Shown here in pieces: positions 33,588-41,274 of a stretch of DNA of 48,167 nucleotides (position 1 is the first letter of the stretch; every line of letters begins with the position of its first letter). Made by a program: the position numbers and the translations under genes. The notes beneath the pieces were generated by a model. The model saw only the letters and a list, made by a program, of their open reading frames with translations. It made no database searches and was not told the origin of the DNA. Source of the stretch: Bacteroidia bacterium (GTDB taxonomy: Bacteria; Bacteroidota; Bacteroidia; Flavobacteriales; Flavobacteriaceae); NCBI GenBank assembly GCA_030429955.1, contig JAUIGO010000018.1:1-48167 (forward strand). Direction: 5' to 3'.

Positions 33588-34754
33588 ATGAATTTTAATT
33601 TCCTCTCTCCAGTTCAAGATTTGGTTTTAGCTCACAATGAGTTGTTATCAACTCAAATGCTCGGGCGAAAATTAAGAGTTCACTCTCAGCAAAATGGTAT
33701 TCCAGACTTAGATGATGTAAAAATTGCTATCATCGGCGTTCTTGAAAATAGAAATGATGTTAACTATATAGGCGAAGAACTTAGCCTTAGCGAAATTCGT
33801 AAATCACTATATGCTTTATTTCCAGGAAATTGGCATTGCACAGTTGCCGATTTAGGAGATATTCAAAAAGGAGAAACTGTAGAAGATACTTACTTTGCTT
33901 TGCAAACAACCATCTCTATATTGGTTGAAAAAAACATAATTCCTTTAATTATAGGAGGAAGTCAAGACTTAACATACGCCAATTATCGTGCCTATGATAA
34001 TTTTGCTCCAATGGTCAATATTGTAAATGTAGACTGTAATTTTGACTTAGGGGATTCTGCCAAACCAATAAAGAACAATAGTTTTCTTGGCAAAATAATC
34101 TTAGAACAACCCTATAATTTATTTAATTATTCAACATTAGGTTATCAAACCTATTTCAACTCGCAGGAAGAAATTGATTTAATGGATAAACTTTACTTTG
34201 AAGCTTATAGACTTGGTGCAATTACAAAAAACATCACCTTAGTAGAGCCAGTAATGCGAGATGCCAATATTGTTAGTATTGACTTAAAAAGTATTCGTTC
34301 AGCTGAGGTTAGCATAAAACAAAAATATTCTCCAAACGGATTTGATGGCAAAGAAATTTGTGCCATTTCACGTTACGCAGGTATAAGTAATAAAGTATCA
34401 TCTTTTGGTATATATGAATATTCCCCATCAAAAGATGACGATGCAACTTCAATGTTGATTGCGCAAATGATATGGTATTTTATTGAAGGTGTAAACTGTA
34501 GAGTAAAAGACGATGATTTTAAAAATGAAAACAGCTACCAAAAGTTTATTGTGCTGGTTGAAGACGAAGAACTCACCTTTTTTAAAAGTAATAAAACAGG
34601 ACGTTGGTGGATAGAAATACCTTTTTTGCCAAATGTCAATAATAAATTAAAACGTCATACGTTATTACCTTGCATGCATGAAGATTACAACGCTGCATGT
34701 AGCGGAACCATACCAGAACGCTGGTATAAGGCGTATCAAAAAAATTGCATATAA
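33588..34754 (+). CDS. Arginase-fold protein with degenerate metal site, linked to gldK-N
   Basis: 388 aa with the ureohydrolase fold, often annotated as formimidoylglutamase. The three family motifs are recognisable but decayed: GGDHS reads G123-G-S-Q-D127, DAHxD reads D149-C-N-F-D153, and SxDxDxxDP reads S230-I-D-L-K-S235. Both metal-binding histidines (Q126, N151) and one aspartate (K234) are replaced, so a two-Mn hydrolase is unlikely. The C-terminal about 80 residues form an extra domain (FFKSNKTGRWWIEIPFL...RHTLLPCMHEDY). It sits between topA and gldK, on the same strand, an arrangement I recall from other Flavobacteriaceae. Confidence 0.85.
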   Translation: MNFNFLSPVQDLVLAHNELLSTQMLGRKLRVHSQQNGIPDLDDVKIAIIGVLENRNDVNYIGEELSLSEIRKSLYALFPGNWHCTVADLGDIQKGETVEDTYFALQTTISILVEKNIIPLIIGGSQDLTYANYRAYDNFAPMVNIVNVDCNFDLGDSAKPIKNNSFLGKIILEQPYNLFNYSTLGYQTYFNSQEEIDLMDKLYFEAYRLGAITKNITLVEPVMRDANIVSIDLKSIRSAEVSIKQKYSPNGFDGKEICAISRYAGISNKVSSFGIYEYSPSKDDDATSMLIAQMIWYFIEGVNCRVKDDDFKNENSYQKFIVLVEDEELTFFKSNKTGRWWIEIPFLPNVNNKLKRHTLLPCMHEDYNAACSGTIPERWYKAYQKNCI

Positions 34755-34758
34755 ATCC

Positions 34759-34812
34759 GATGAAATACATTAAAATCATCGATGAAATGCACTTTTTCTA
34801 GATTAAATGCAT
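34759..34812 (+). promoter_or_regulatory. Three phased direct repeats (GATgAAATgCAt) upstream of gldK
   Basis: GATGAAATACAT (34759), GATGAAATGCAC (34781) and GATTAAATGCAT (34801) start 22 and 20 bp apart, about two helical turns each. The last includes the 10-bp palindrome AAATGCATTT (34805-34814). They lie just upstream of the candidate gldK promoter and could be sites for an activator or repressor. Confidence 0.45.
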
Positions 34813-34829
34813 TTTTTTTGCTTTAAAAG

Positions 34830-34860
34830 TTGTTTTTGTGAAAATATATAAATATGTTTA
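34830..34860 (+). promoter_or_regulatory. Candidate gldK operon promoter
   Basis: TTG (34830-34832), a 20-nt spacer and TATGTTTA (34853-34860), one mismatch from TAnnTTTG. It overlaps the ATG at 34854, which argues that gldK starts downstream at 34902 or 34908. Confidence 0.45.
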
Positions 34861-34907
34861 CCACCTTGAAATTTATAAAGGGATTAATTAACCTCGAATT
34901 TATGTTT

Positions 34908-36299
34908 ATGAAGAAGCTAGTTTTATTAACCGCAGTTTTAGCCATTTTAACCAGTTGTGGCTCTGGAGACAGAGGCGAATTGGTTGGAGTTAAAGGAAAG
35001 AAATGGCATCCTGAAAAACCCTATGGAATGGAATTGATTCCAGGAGGTGCTTTTATTATGGGTAAATCTGATGATGATTTAGCTGGTGTGAAAAACGCAC
35101 CAACAAAAACAGTTACTGTAAGATCCTTTTACATGGATGCTACTGAGATTACAAATAGTGAGTATCGTCAATTTGTTGAGTGGGTAAGAGATTCTATCAT
35201 TAGAACCAAACTTGCCATTCTTGCAGATGAAGAAGGGAAAACACCTACAGACGACCCTGATGGAATTGGTCAGTTTGCATTTAAAGATGCAGATACTACC
35301 AATATGACTGTATATGAAAAGTACATGATGGATAATTACGCTGGAACAGGCGATGATTACTACGAAGGAAGAAAGCTTAATAAAGATGTAGATCTTATTT
35401 TTGATACAGCTGAATATCCAGACGCACTTTATACTGAAGTTATGGATACCATGTATCTTCCAATGTCTGAATCATACAATGGACAACGTACTTGGGACGT
35501 AAAGAAATTTAAGTTTCAATATCAAACTATGGATATCAAAACCGCTGCTAAATTCAGAGAACTAAAGCGTAGCGATGTTATATTAAAAGAAGAAATAGAA
35601 GTATATCCAGATACAACAGTTTGGATTAGAGATTTTGCTTATTCCTACAACGAGCCTATGCACAATGATTATTTTTGGCATGATGCATATAGCGAATATC
35701 CTGTTGTAGGCGTAAACTGGAAACAAGCACAAGCGTTTGCGCAATGGAGAACCATTTATAAAAATGGATATCAAAAATCTAAAAGCAAGCAGTTTGTAAA
35801 CAAATTCAGATTACCATCTGAAGCAGAATGGGAATATGCCGCTAGAGGAGGACTTCAAGGAGCCACTTTTCCTTGGGGAGGACCTTATGCTAAAAACGAT
35901 AGAGGTTGTTTTATGGCAAACTTTAAACCATTAAGAGGTGACTATGCAGCAGATCAAGCTTTGTATACTGTTGAAGCTGATGCTTATGAACCTAACGACT
36001 ATAATTTATATAACATGGCTGGAAATGTATCAGAATGGGTAATGGCATCTTATGATCCTTCATCTTATGAGTATACATCAACAATGAATCCAGATGTTAA
36101 CGATCCTGATAACGAACGTAAAGTAGTTAGAGGTGGATCTTGGAAAGATGTTGCTTACTTCTTACAAGTAAGCTCAAGAGACTATGAATATGCTGACTCA
36201 GCTAGAAGTTATATTGGATTCCGTGTGGTACAAGATTATATGGGAACAGATGTAACTGCTAATGCTGCAACAAACAGCAAAAAAATAAAAAGAAGATAA
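34908..36299 (+). CDS. gldK: Gliding motility / T9SS lipoprotein GldK
   Basis: Outer-membrane-associated lipoprotein that forms the periplasmic GldK-GldN ring of the type IX secretion system. From ATG 34908 it is 463 aa with lipoprotein signal MKKLVLLTAVLAILTSC (lipobox LTSC, C17). The body is a formylglycine-generating-enzyme-like (FGE-sulfatase) domain: GMELIPGGAFIMGKSD, RSFYMDATEITNSEYRQFV, FRLPSEAEWEYAARGG and NLYNMAGNVSEWV, then RKVVRGGSWKD. The catalytic cysteines of true FGE were not sought in detail; GldK is considered structural. A longer start at 34854 would put 18 residues before the signal peptide and is unlikely. Gap to gldL: 40 nt. Confidence 0.96.
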   Translation: MKKLVLLTAVLAILTSCGSGDRGELVGVKGKKWHPEKPYGMELIPGGAFIMGKSDDDLAGVKNAPTKTVTVRSFYMDATEITNSEYRQFVEWVRDSIIRTKLAILADEEGKTPTDDPDGIGQFAFKDADTTNMTVYEKYMMDNYAGTGDDYYEGRKLNKDVDLIFDTAEYPDALYTEVMDTMYLPMSESYNGQRTWDVKKFKFQYQTMDIKTAAKFRELKRSDVILKEEIEVYPDTTVWIRDFAYSYNEPMHNDYFWHDAYSEYPVVGVNWKQAQAFAQWRTIYKNGYQKSKSKQFVNKFRLPSEAEWEYAARGGLQGATFPWGGPYAKNDRGCFMANFKPLRGDYAADQALYTVEADAYEPNDYNLYNMAGNVSEWVMASYDPSSYEYTSTMNPDVNDPDNERKVVRGGSWKDVAYFLQVSSRDYEYADSARSYIGFRVVQDYMGTDVTANAATNSKKIKRR

Positions 36300-36339
36300 A
36301 CGACTTAAATACAATTTAACTTAACTTAAAACAAACATT

Positions 36340-36981
36340 ATGGCACAATCAAAAGCAAGCAAGAAGTTCATGAACATGGCTTACGGCTTAGGAGCATCAA
36401 TAGTAATCGTTGGTGCATTATTTAAGATTATTCACTTCGAAATCGGACCACTAACAGGTAACGTTATGTTAACCATTGGTCTGGTAACAGAAGCAATTAT
36501 TTTCGCACTATCAGCGTTCGAACCAGTAGATGACGATTTAGATTGGTCGTTAGTCTACCCAGAATTAGCTGGAGGACAAACCAAAGGTAAAAAAGAAAGC
36601 CCTAAAGATGCCGAAGGATTGTTATCTAAGAAATTAGATGATTTATTAAAAGATGCTAAAATTGATGGTGAGCTTATGGCTAGCCTTGGAGATAGCATTA
36701 AAAACTTTGAAGGAGCAGCTAAAAATATGGCTCCAACAGTAGATTCATTGAATGCTACTAAAAAGTACAGCGAAGAAATGTCTTTAGCAGCTGCACAAAT
36801 GGAATCATTGAACAGCTTATACAAAGTACAATTAGAAAGCGCTAATCGTCAATCTTCAATCCATGAAGAATCGATTGAAAATGCTGCTAAGTTGAAAGAA
36901 CAAATGCAATCATTAGCCTCTAACTTATCATCATTAAATGGTGTATATGGCGGAATGCTTTCTGCAATGAACAAAAGCTAA
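36340..36981 (+). CDS. gldL: T9SS / gliding motor protein GldL
   Basis: Cytoplasmic-membrane protein that forms the proton-driven T9SS motor with GldM. 213 aa with two N-terminal helices (about residues 14-32 and 40-60). Charged residues in or near the helices (K29, H32, E34 and E51 in TEAIIF) are candidates for the proton path known in this family. A long helical cytoplasmic tail follows, with coiled-coil pattern around residues 100-205. It lies between gldK and gldM (39 nt gap). Confidence 0.97.
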   Translation: MAQSKASKKFMNMAYGLGASIVIVGALFKIIHFEIGPLTGNVMLTIGLVTEAIIFALSAFEPVDDDLDWSLVYPELAGGQTKGKKESPKDAEGLLSKKLDDLLKDAKIDGELMASLGDSIKNFEGAAKNMAPTVDSLNATKKYSEEMSLAAAQMESLNSLYKVQLESANRQSSIHEESIENAAKLKEQMQSLASNLSSLNGVYGGMLSAMNKS

Positions 36982-37020
36982 TTAGTTAAATCCATTAAAA
37001 AAACCAAAAACTAATTAGTT

Positions 37021-38568
37021 ATGGCAGGAGGAAAATTATCCGCAAGGCAGAAAATGATTAACCTGATGTATTTAATATTCATCGCTATGTTGGCGTTAAA
37101 TATGTCTAAAGAAGTGCTTTCAGCATTTGGGTTAATGAACGAAAAGCTGGTTGAGTCAAACCAAGCAGCGACACAGAGAAATACAGACTTCTTTGCTGGT
37201 TTAGAACAACAAGCTAGTGAACAACCTGATAAATTTAGACCATTACTAAATCAAGCGAGTCAAGTACAATCTTTGGCAAATGACCTAAACAGTTATATTG
37301 CTGATTTGAAAGGACAAATGACATCTACCTTAGATGATCCTACAGATTATGAAATCATGGATAAAGGTGATTTCTTAGATGAACGCTTTTTTATTGGTGA
37401 TAAGCTAAAACCAGAAGGACAAGAATTTTTAGATAAAATTGCCGCTTTTAGAAATGGAATAGCTGACGTTCTTGGAGAAGATTATAAAGGAATAGTCACA
37501 GATGTACAAGAGAAATTTGCTACAGACCCTGTAACTAATAGTGATGGTAATGTTTTAGAATGGTTAGATTACCATTATAAAGGTTTCCCATTGGTTGCAT
37601 CGTTAACAAAAATGACACAGTTACAAGCTGATATTAAAACAACTGAATCTGAAGTGATGTCTACCATGCTTCAAGGAAAGTTAAAAATTGAAGCTTCATT
37701 AACAAACTTTGACGCTATCGTAGTTCCAGACAAAACAGCTTTCTTCTCAGGAGAAAACTTTACAGGAACCATCATCTTAGGTAAAAAAGATAATACCTTA
37801 CGCGCAGACAAAGTAATTGTAAATGGTAATGAGTTATCAGCAGATGCTATGCAAGCTGGACAAACAAAATTAAACTTCCCAGCAGGAGCTGTTGGCGAAA
37901 GAGAAATTAATGGTGAATTCCAGTTCGTTGAAGGTGGAGAAACTATTACCATACCAATTAAAAGTTCGTATGCTGTAGTTCCTAAACCAAACTCTGCAAC
38001 CATTTCAGCAGATAAAATGAATGTGGTATATCGTGGTGTTAAAAACCCAATGACTATTTCATTTGCTGGAGTATCTGATAACAATATACAAGCTAATGCT
38101 CAAGGACTTACTAAAGTTGCTGGTGTTGGTAAATATGTTATGGATGTGACTAGAGTACAAGGTAGAGAAGTTTCAATTAATGTTACAGGTACGTTACCTG
38201 ATGGCGATAAAGTAAGCGATAGAGCTACGTTTAGAATTAAAGATTTACCAAAACCAACTGGTACTGTAAGAGGTGAAGACGGAAGTATTAAAATGCAACG
38301 TAACGCTCTTGAAATATCAACTATTGGTGCTAAGTTTGACGACTTTGATTTCGATTTACCACTTAATGTTACTGGCTTTAAATTTAAAGTTTTAGGTCAG
38401 CCTACAATAAATGTAAACGGAAGCAAGTTAGATAGTAGAGCAAAAGCTGCTTTAGCAAAAGCAAAGCGTGGTTCTGATGTTCAAATCTTTGATATTGAAG
38501 CTAAAGCTCAAGGTGTAAGTGTGTTACTTAAGAAAGTATCGCCAGTAATTATTGAGCTTACAAACTAA
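37021..38568 (+). CDS. gldM: T9SS / gliding motor protein GldM
   Basis: Bitopic inner-membrane partner of GldL whose periplasmic shaft reaches the GldK-GldN ring. 515 aa. One helix near the N-terminus (about residues 12-32, MINLMYLIFIAMLALNMSKE) is followed by a helical first periplasmic domain (about 33-220) and beta-rich domains to the end, the D1-D4 layout known for GldM. The opening MAGGKLSARQKMINLMYLI is typical. The gap to gldN is 44 nt. Confidence 0.97.
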   Translation: MAGGKLSARQKMINLMYLIFIAMLALNMSKEVLSAFGLMNEKLVESNQAATQRNTDFFAGLEQQASEQPDKFRPLLNQASQVQSLANDLNSYIADLKGQMTSTLDDPTDYEIMDKGDFLDERFFIGDKLKPEGQEFLDKIAAFRNGIADVLGEDYKGIVTDVQEKFATDPVTNSDGNVLEWLDYHYKGFPLVASLTKMTQLQADIKTTESEVMSTMLQGKLKIEASLTNFDAIVVPDKTAFFSGENFTGTIILGKKDNTLRADKVIVNGNELSADAMQAGQTKLNFPAGAVGEREINGEFQFVEGGETITIPIKSSYAVVPKPNSATISADKMNVVYRGVKNPMTISFAGVSDNNIQANAQGLTKVAGVGKYVMDVTRVQGREVSINVTGTLPDGDKVSDRATFRIKDLPKPTGTVRGEDGSIKMQRNALEISTIGAKFDDFDFDLPLNVTGFKFKVLGQPTINVNGSKLDSRAKAALAKAKRGSDVQIFDIEAKAQGVSVLLKKVSPVIIELTN

Positions 38569-38612
38569 AATTTGATAGATAATATCTGTCCCAATACATA
38601 ATTTAAAGTAAG

Positions 38613-39503
38613 ATGATAAATAAACGTTTTATATTAACAGTAATAGGAGTTTTAACCATTTCGCTAGGATTTTCTCAAGCTAATATTTTAAATGCTAAGA
38701 GTCCAGAAGAAATAGGTGTTAAAACCGATGCTCAAATTGCACTAGACAATGACAAGCCGTTGGAATATGGTTATGTTGATGATAGAGACATTTTGTACTC
38801 ACGTATGACTTGGGAAAGGGTTGTACTGGATGAACGTGTTAATTTCCCACTTTACTATCCTATTGACACGAATAACATTGGTAAGAACAGACGTTCATTG
38901 TTTGATGTTTTAATATCTAATGTTAAAAGTGGAAAGATTGAAAACATTTATGACGATTCTTATTTTAATAACAAGCGTACATTAAAAGATATTCAAGCAG
39001 CAATGACAATGGTTGATACGACTGAATTAGGTATCGAACAAATTAACGCTGGCGAAGCTTTATCTGCAGAATATATCAATAGAAGAGATATTACTGCTGC
39101 AGATATAAAAGAGTATCGTGTAAAAGGTATGTGGTATTTTGATAAGCGTTTAGGCGAATTAAAATATCGTTTGTTAGGCATTGCTCCTGTAGCTCCAGAT
39201 GTTAATTTTATTGACTCTGATACTCCAGATTTAGTTGAATTATTTTGGGTGTTTTTCCCTGATGCGAGAGAAGTATTGCATCAAGCGAAAACCTTCAATA
39301 ATGAAAACAGTGCAATTCCTTTATCTTTTGACCACCTCTTAAACTCAAGACGTTTTAACGGCTATGTGTATCAAGAGGAAAATGTACAAGGTGACAGAAA
39401 AATATCTGAGTATATAAGTGACAACGCATTGATGCAGTTGCTTGAATCAGATAGAGTAAAAGATAAAATTCGAAATTTCGAAATGGATATGTGGAGTTAT
39501 TAA
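38613..39503 (+). CDS. gldN: T9SS / gliding protein GldN
   Basis: Periplasmic partner of GldK, essential for type IX secretion. 296 aa. A signal peptide (MINKRFILTVIGVLTISLGF, cleaved after SQA) is followed by the conserved body with YGYVDDRDILYSRMTWERVV, YFDKRLGELKYRLLGIAPVAP and LVELFWVFFPDARE. Only one copy is present; the gldO paralogue of F. johnsoniae is not seen here. It is followed by a strong terminator, so it ends the operon. Confidence 0.96.
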   Translation: MINKRFILTVIGVLTISLGFSQANILNAKSPEEIGVKTDAQIALDNDKPLEYGYVDDRDILYSRMTWERVVLDERVNFPLYYPIDTNNIGKNRRSLFDVLISNVKSGKIENIYDDSYFNNKRTLKDIQAAMTMVDTTELGIEQINAGEALSAEYINRRDITAADIKEYRVKGMWYFDKRLGELKYRLLGIAPVAPDVNFIDSDTPDLVELFWVFFPDAREVLHQAKTFNNENSAIPLSFDHLLNSRRFNGYVYQEENVQGDRKISEYISDNALMQLLESDRVKDKIRNFEMDMWSY

Positions 39504-39521
39504 CTCTACATGATATAAAGT

Positions 39522-39556
39522 AAAAAACGCTCACTAATTTAGTGAGCGTTTTTTAT
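39522..39556. terminator. Terminator of the gld operon
   Basis: ACGCTCACTA, loop ATT, TAGTGAGCGT (10-bp stem) with an A-run before and a T-run after. It starts about 20 nt after the gldN stop. Confidence 0.9.
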
Positions 39557-39586
39557 TTACAGAATTTTCAATTAAATATTACTGTC

Positions 39587-39606
39587 ATTCCTGCGTAGGC
39601 AGGAAT
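39587..39606 (-). repeat. Hairpin repeat of the ATTCCTGC...GCAGGAAT family, not start-adjacent
   Basis: ATTCCTGC, loop GTAG, GCAGGAAT, a perfect 8-bp stem. The GGATTCC end is on the minus strand, opposite to the downstream gene, and the element lies 25 nt from its ATG. It differs in that way from the five start-adjacent copies. Confidence 0.75.
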
Positions 39607-39617
39607 CCATTTTTAGT

Positions 39618-39625
39618 TACTTTTG
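39618..39625 (+). promoter_or_regulatory. Candidate -7 box of the FAD oxidoreductase gene
   Basis: TACTTTTG matches TAnnTTTG. It lies 6 nt before the ATG at 39632 and contains the TTG that would otherwise extend the frame by three codons. Confidence 0.45.
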
Positions 39626-39631
39626 TTTTTT

Positions 39632-40681
39632 ATGATAAAAGTAGATTACATCATCGTTGGTTCTGGTCTTGCAGGCATTCTTTTTACTGAGGTTTTAATC
39701 AGAAGCAACAAATCCTTTATAGTTATTGATGATGCATCACAGCAGTCTTCAATAGTTGCTGGAGGACTTTATAATCCTGTGATACTGAAACGTTTTTCTG
39801 AGGTATGGAGAGCCAAAGAACAACTGGATTTGGCTTTGCCTATTTATGAAAATTTAGAAGATTTGTTGCAAATAAAGTTGGATTATAAAATTCCTGTAAG
39901 GCGATTGTTCAACTCAGTTGAAGAGCAAAACAATTGGTTTATTGCTTCAGATAAACCTACACTTTCAGAGTTTTTATCAACTAAGATTGTCTCAAATGAT
40001 AATCAATTCATAAAAGCAGATTTTGGTTTTGGTGAAGTACAACAAACTGGTCGAATAGATACAAATGCAATGATTAACGCTTTTAAAGAGTATCTTATAA
40101 ACAAAGAACAATTTCTAAATGAATCTTTTGAATATGACGCTTTAAAAGAAGATGCAAATCATATTCAGTATAAGAATTTAGAAGCTTCAAATATTATTTT
40201 TGCAGAAGGATTTGGATTAAAACAAAATCCATTTTTCAACCATTTACCATTAAACGGAACAAAAGGCGAGTTGTTAACCATTCACGCTCCAGATTTAAAA
40301 ATTGACTATGTGTTAAAATCGAGTGTGTTTTTAATTCCGCAAGGTGACGATTTATATACAGTTGGCGCAACCTATGAATGGGTTGATAAAACCAATAATA
40401 CAACTCAAAAAGGAAAAGACGAATTACTTAAAAAGCTGAAAACATTCTTAAAATGTGAATTTGAAGTTGTAGATCAAGTTGCTGGAATACGCCCTACAGT
40501 TATAGATAGAAGACCTTTGGTTGGACAACATCCAAAACACAAAAGAATGTATGTTCTTAATGGTTTAGGAACTCGTGGTGTGATGATTTCGCCTTATGTA
40601 GCTCAAAAATTATTCGATTTTATAGAGCATAACGTAGAATTAGATGATGAAATAAACATTACAAGATTTCAATCAGAATAA
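39632..40681 (+). CDS. FAD-dependent oxidoreductase, D-amino-acid-oxidase/DadA-like
   Basis: 349 aa. The N-terminal dinucleotide fold YIIVGSGLAGILFTEVLIRS begins at residue 5, then VAGGLYNPVILKRF, and the C-terminal FAD-contact region VAGIRPTVIDRRPLVGQHPK and NGLGTRGVMISPYVAQKL match the DAO family. No signal peptide. By general knowledge such proteins oxidise amino-acid-like or glycine-type substrates; the exact one is not inferable. It has its own probable promoter after the gld terminator. The start must be at or near ATG 39632 because the first beta strand needs it. Confidence 0.85.
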   Translation: MIKVDYIIVGSGLAGILFTEVLIRSNKSFIVIDDASQQSSIVAGGLYNPVILKRFSEVWRAKEQLDLALPIYENLEDLLQIKLDYKIPVRRLFNSVEEQNNWFIASDKPTLSEFLSTKIVSNDNQFIKADFGFGEVQQTGRIDTNAMINAFKEYLINKEQFLNESFEYDALKEDANHIQYKNLEASNIIFAEGFGLKQNPFFNHLPLNGTKGELLTIHAPDLKIDYVLKSSVFLIPQGDDLYTVGATYEWVDKTNNTTQKGKDELLKKLKTFLKCEFEVVDQVAGIRPTVIDRRPLVGQHPKHKRMYVLNGLGTRGVMISPYVAQKLFDFIEHNVELDDEINITRFQSE

Positions 40682-40720
40682 ATACTTCTCTCAAATAGAT
40701 AAATCAATTTGTTTGATCTT

Positions 40721-40772
40721 GTCATTCCGCAGATGTCACCTTGAGCGCAGTCGAAAGGTTGATGAGGAATCC
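40721..40772 (-). repeat. Nested intergenic repeat between convergent genes
   Basis: Outer ATTCC/GGAAT arms enclose the GAGCGCAGTCGA core with arms ACCTT/AAGGT (40738-40759). It is a composite of the two repeat families seen in the leu operon, and may act as a terminator between the convergent genes. Confidence 0.6.
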
Positions 40773-40806
40773 ACATTTATCAAAATACACTATTGTTTTT
40801 TAATGG

Positions 40807-41190
40807 TTATTTTTTAGCCAAACTCTTATCATAATGCATAAACATATTAATCCAGATATTTCTTGAAAGTCTTATTATGATTGGTAAAAAGACAACAAGA
40901 GTAGCAATGATGCTTATAAACGCAACGTTTCTACTTGCTCCTAGAAAAAGAAAAGAAATAACAAAAGCAGCAACTGCAAAAGCAATACCAACAGCATAAC
41001 TCACATACATGGCTCCATAAAAAAAGGAGGGTTCAATTTTGTATTTAGTGTGGCAATTTGAGCAATGTTCGTGCATTTTTAATGTCTCAGAAAAAACATA
41101 AGCATTCTTGTTTACATACATACTTTCTTCATGACATTTCGGACAATATCCTGTTAAAATACTATATAATTTATTTCCTTTTTTTAACAT
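40807..41190 (-). CDS. DUF983 zinc-ribbon membrane protein
   Basis: 127 aa. An N-terminal zinc ribbon (C16-P-K-C19 and C42-S-N-C45) is followed by two membrane helices (about residues 57-83 and 88-107) and a short basic tail. This matches DUF983, of unknown function, widespread in Alphaproteobacteria and Bacteroidota. It is divergent from the ABC-F gene. Confidence 0.9.
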   Translation of the reverse strand: MLKKGNKLYSILTGYCPKCHEESMYVNKNAYVFSETLKMHEHCSNCHTKYKIEPSFFYGAMYVSYAVGIAFAVAAFVISFLFLGASRNVAFISIIATLVVFLPIIIRLSRNIWINMFMHYDKSLAKK

Positions 41191-41201
41191 CTGTTTTATG
41201 C

Positions 41202-41209
41202 TATTTTTG
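41202..41209 (+). promoter_or_regulatory. Candidate -7 box for the ABC-F gene
   Basis: TATTTTTG, matching TAnnTTTG, 65 nt before the ATG. No clear -33 element. Confidence 0.35.
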
Positions 41210-41274
41210 CAACCTATTAATTTTTACAAATTTAAACTTTTAAAAAGTTTGAGAGTGTAACCTTAGTCACAAAA

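Noticed and set aside
34854-34907. Upstream ATG for gldK
   Set aside because: It would add residues before a standard lipoprotein signal, and the ATG lies within the candidate -7 box.
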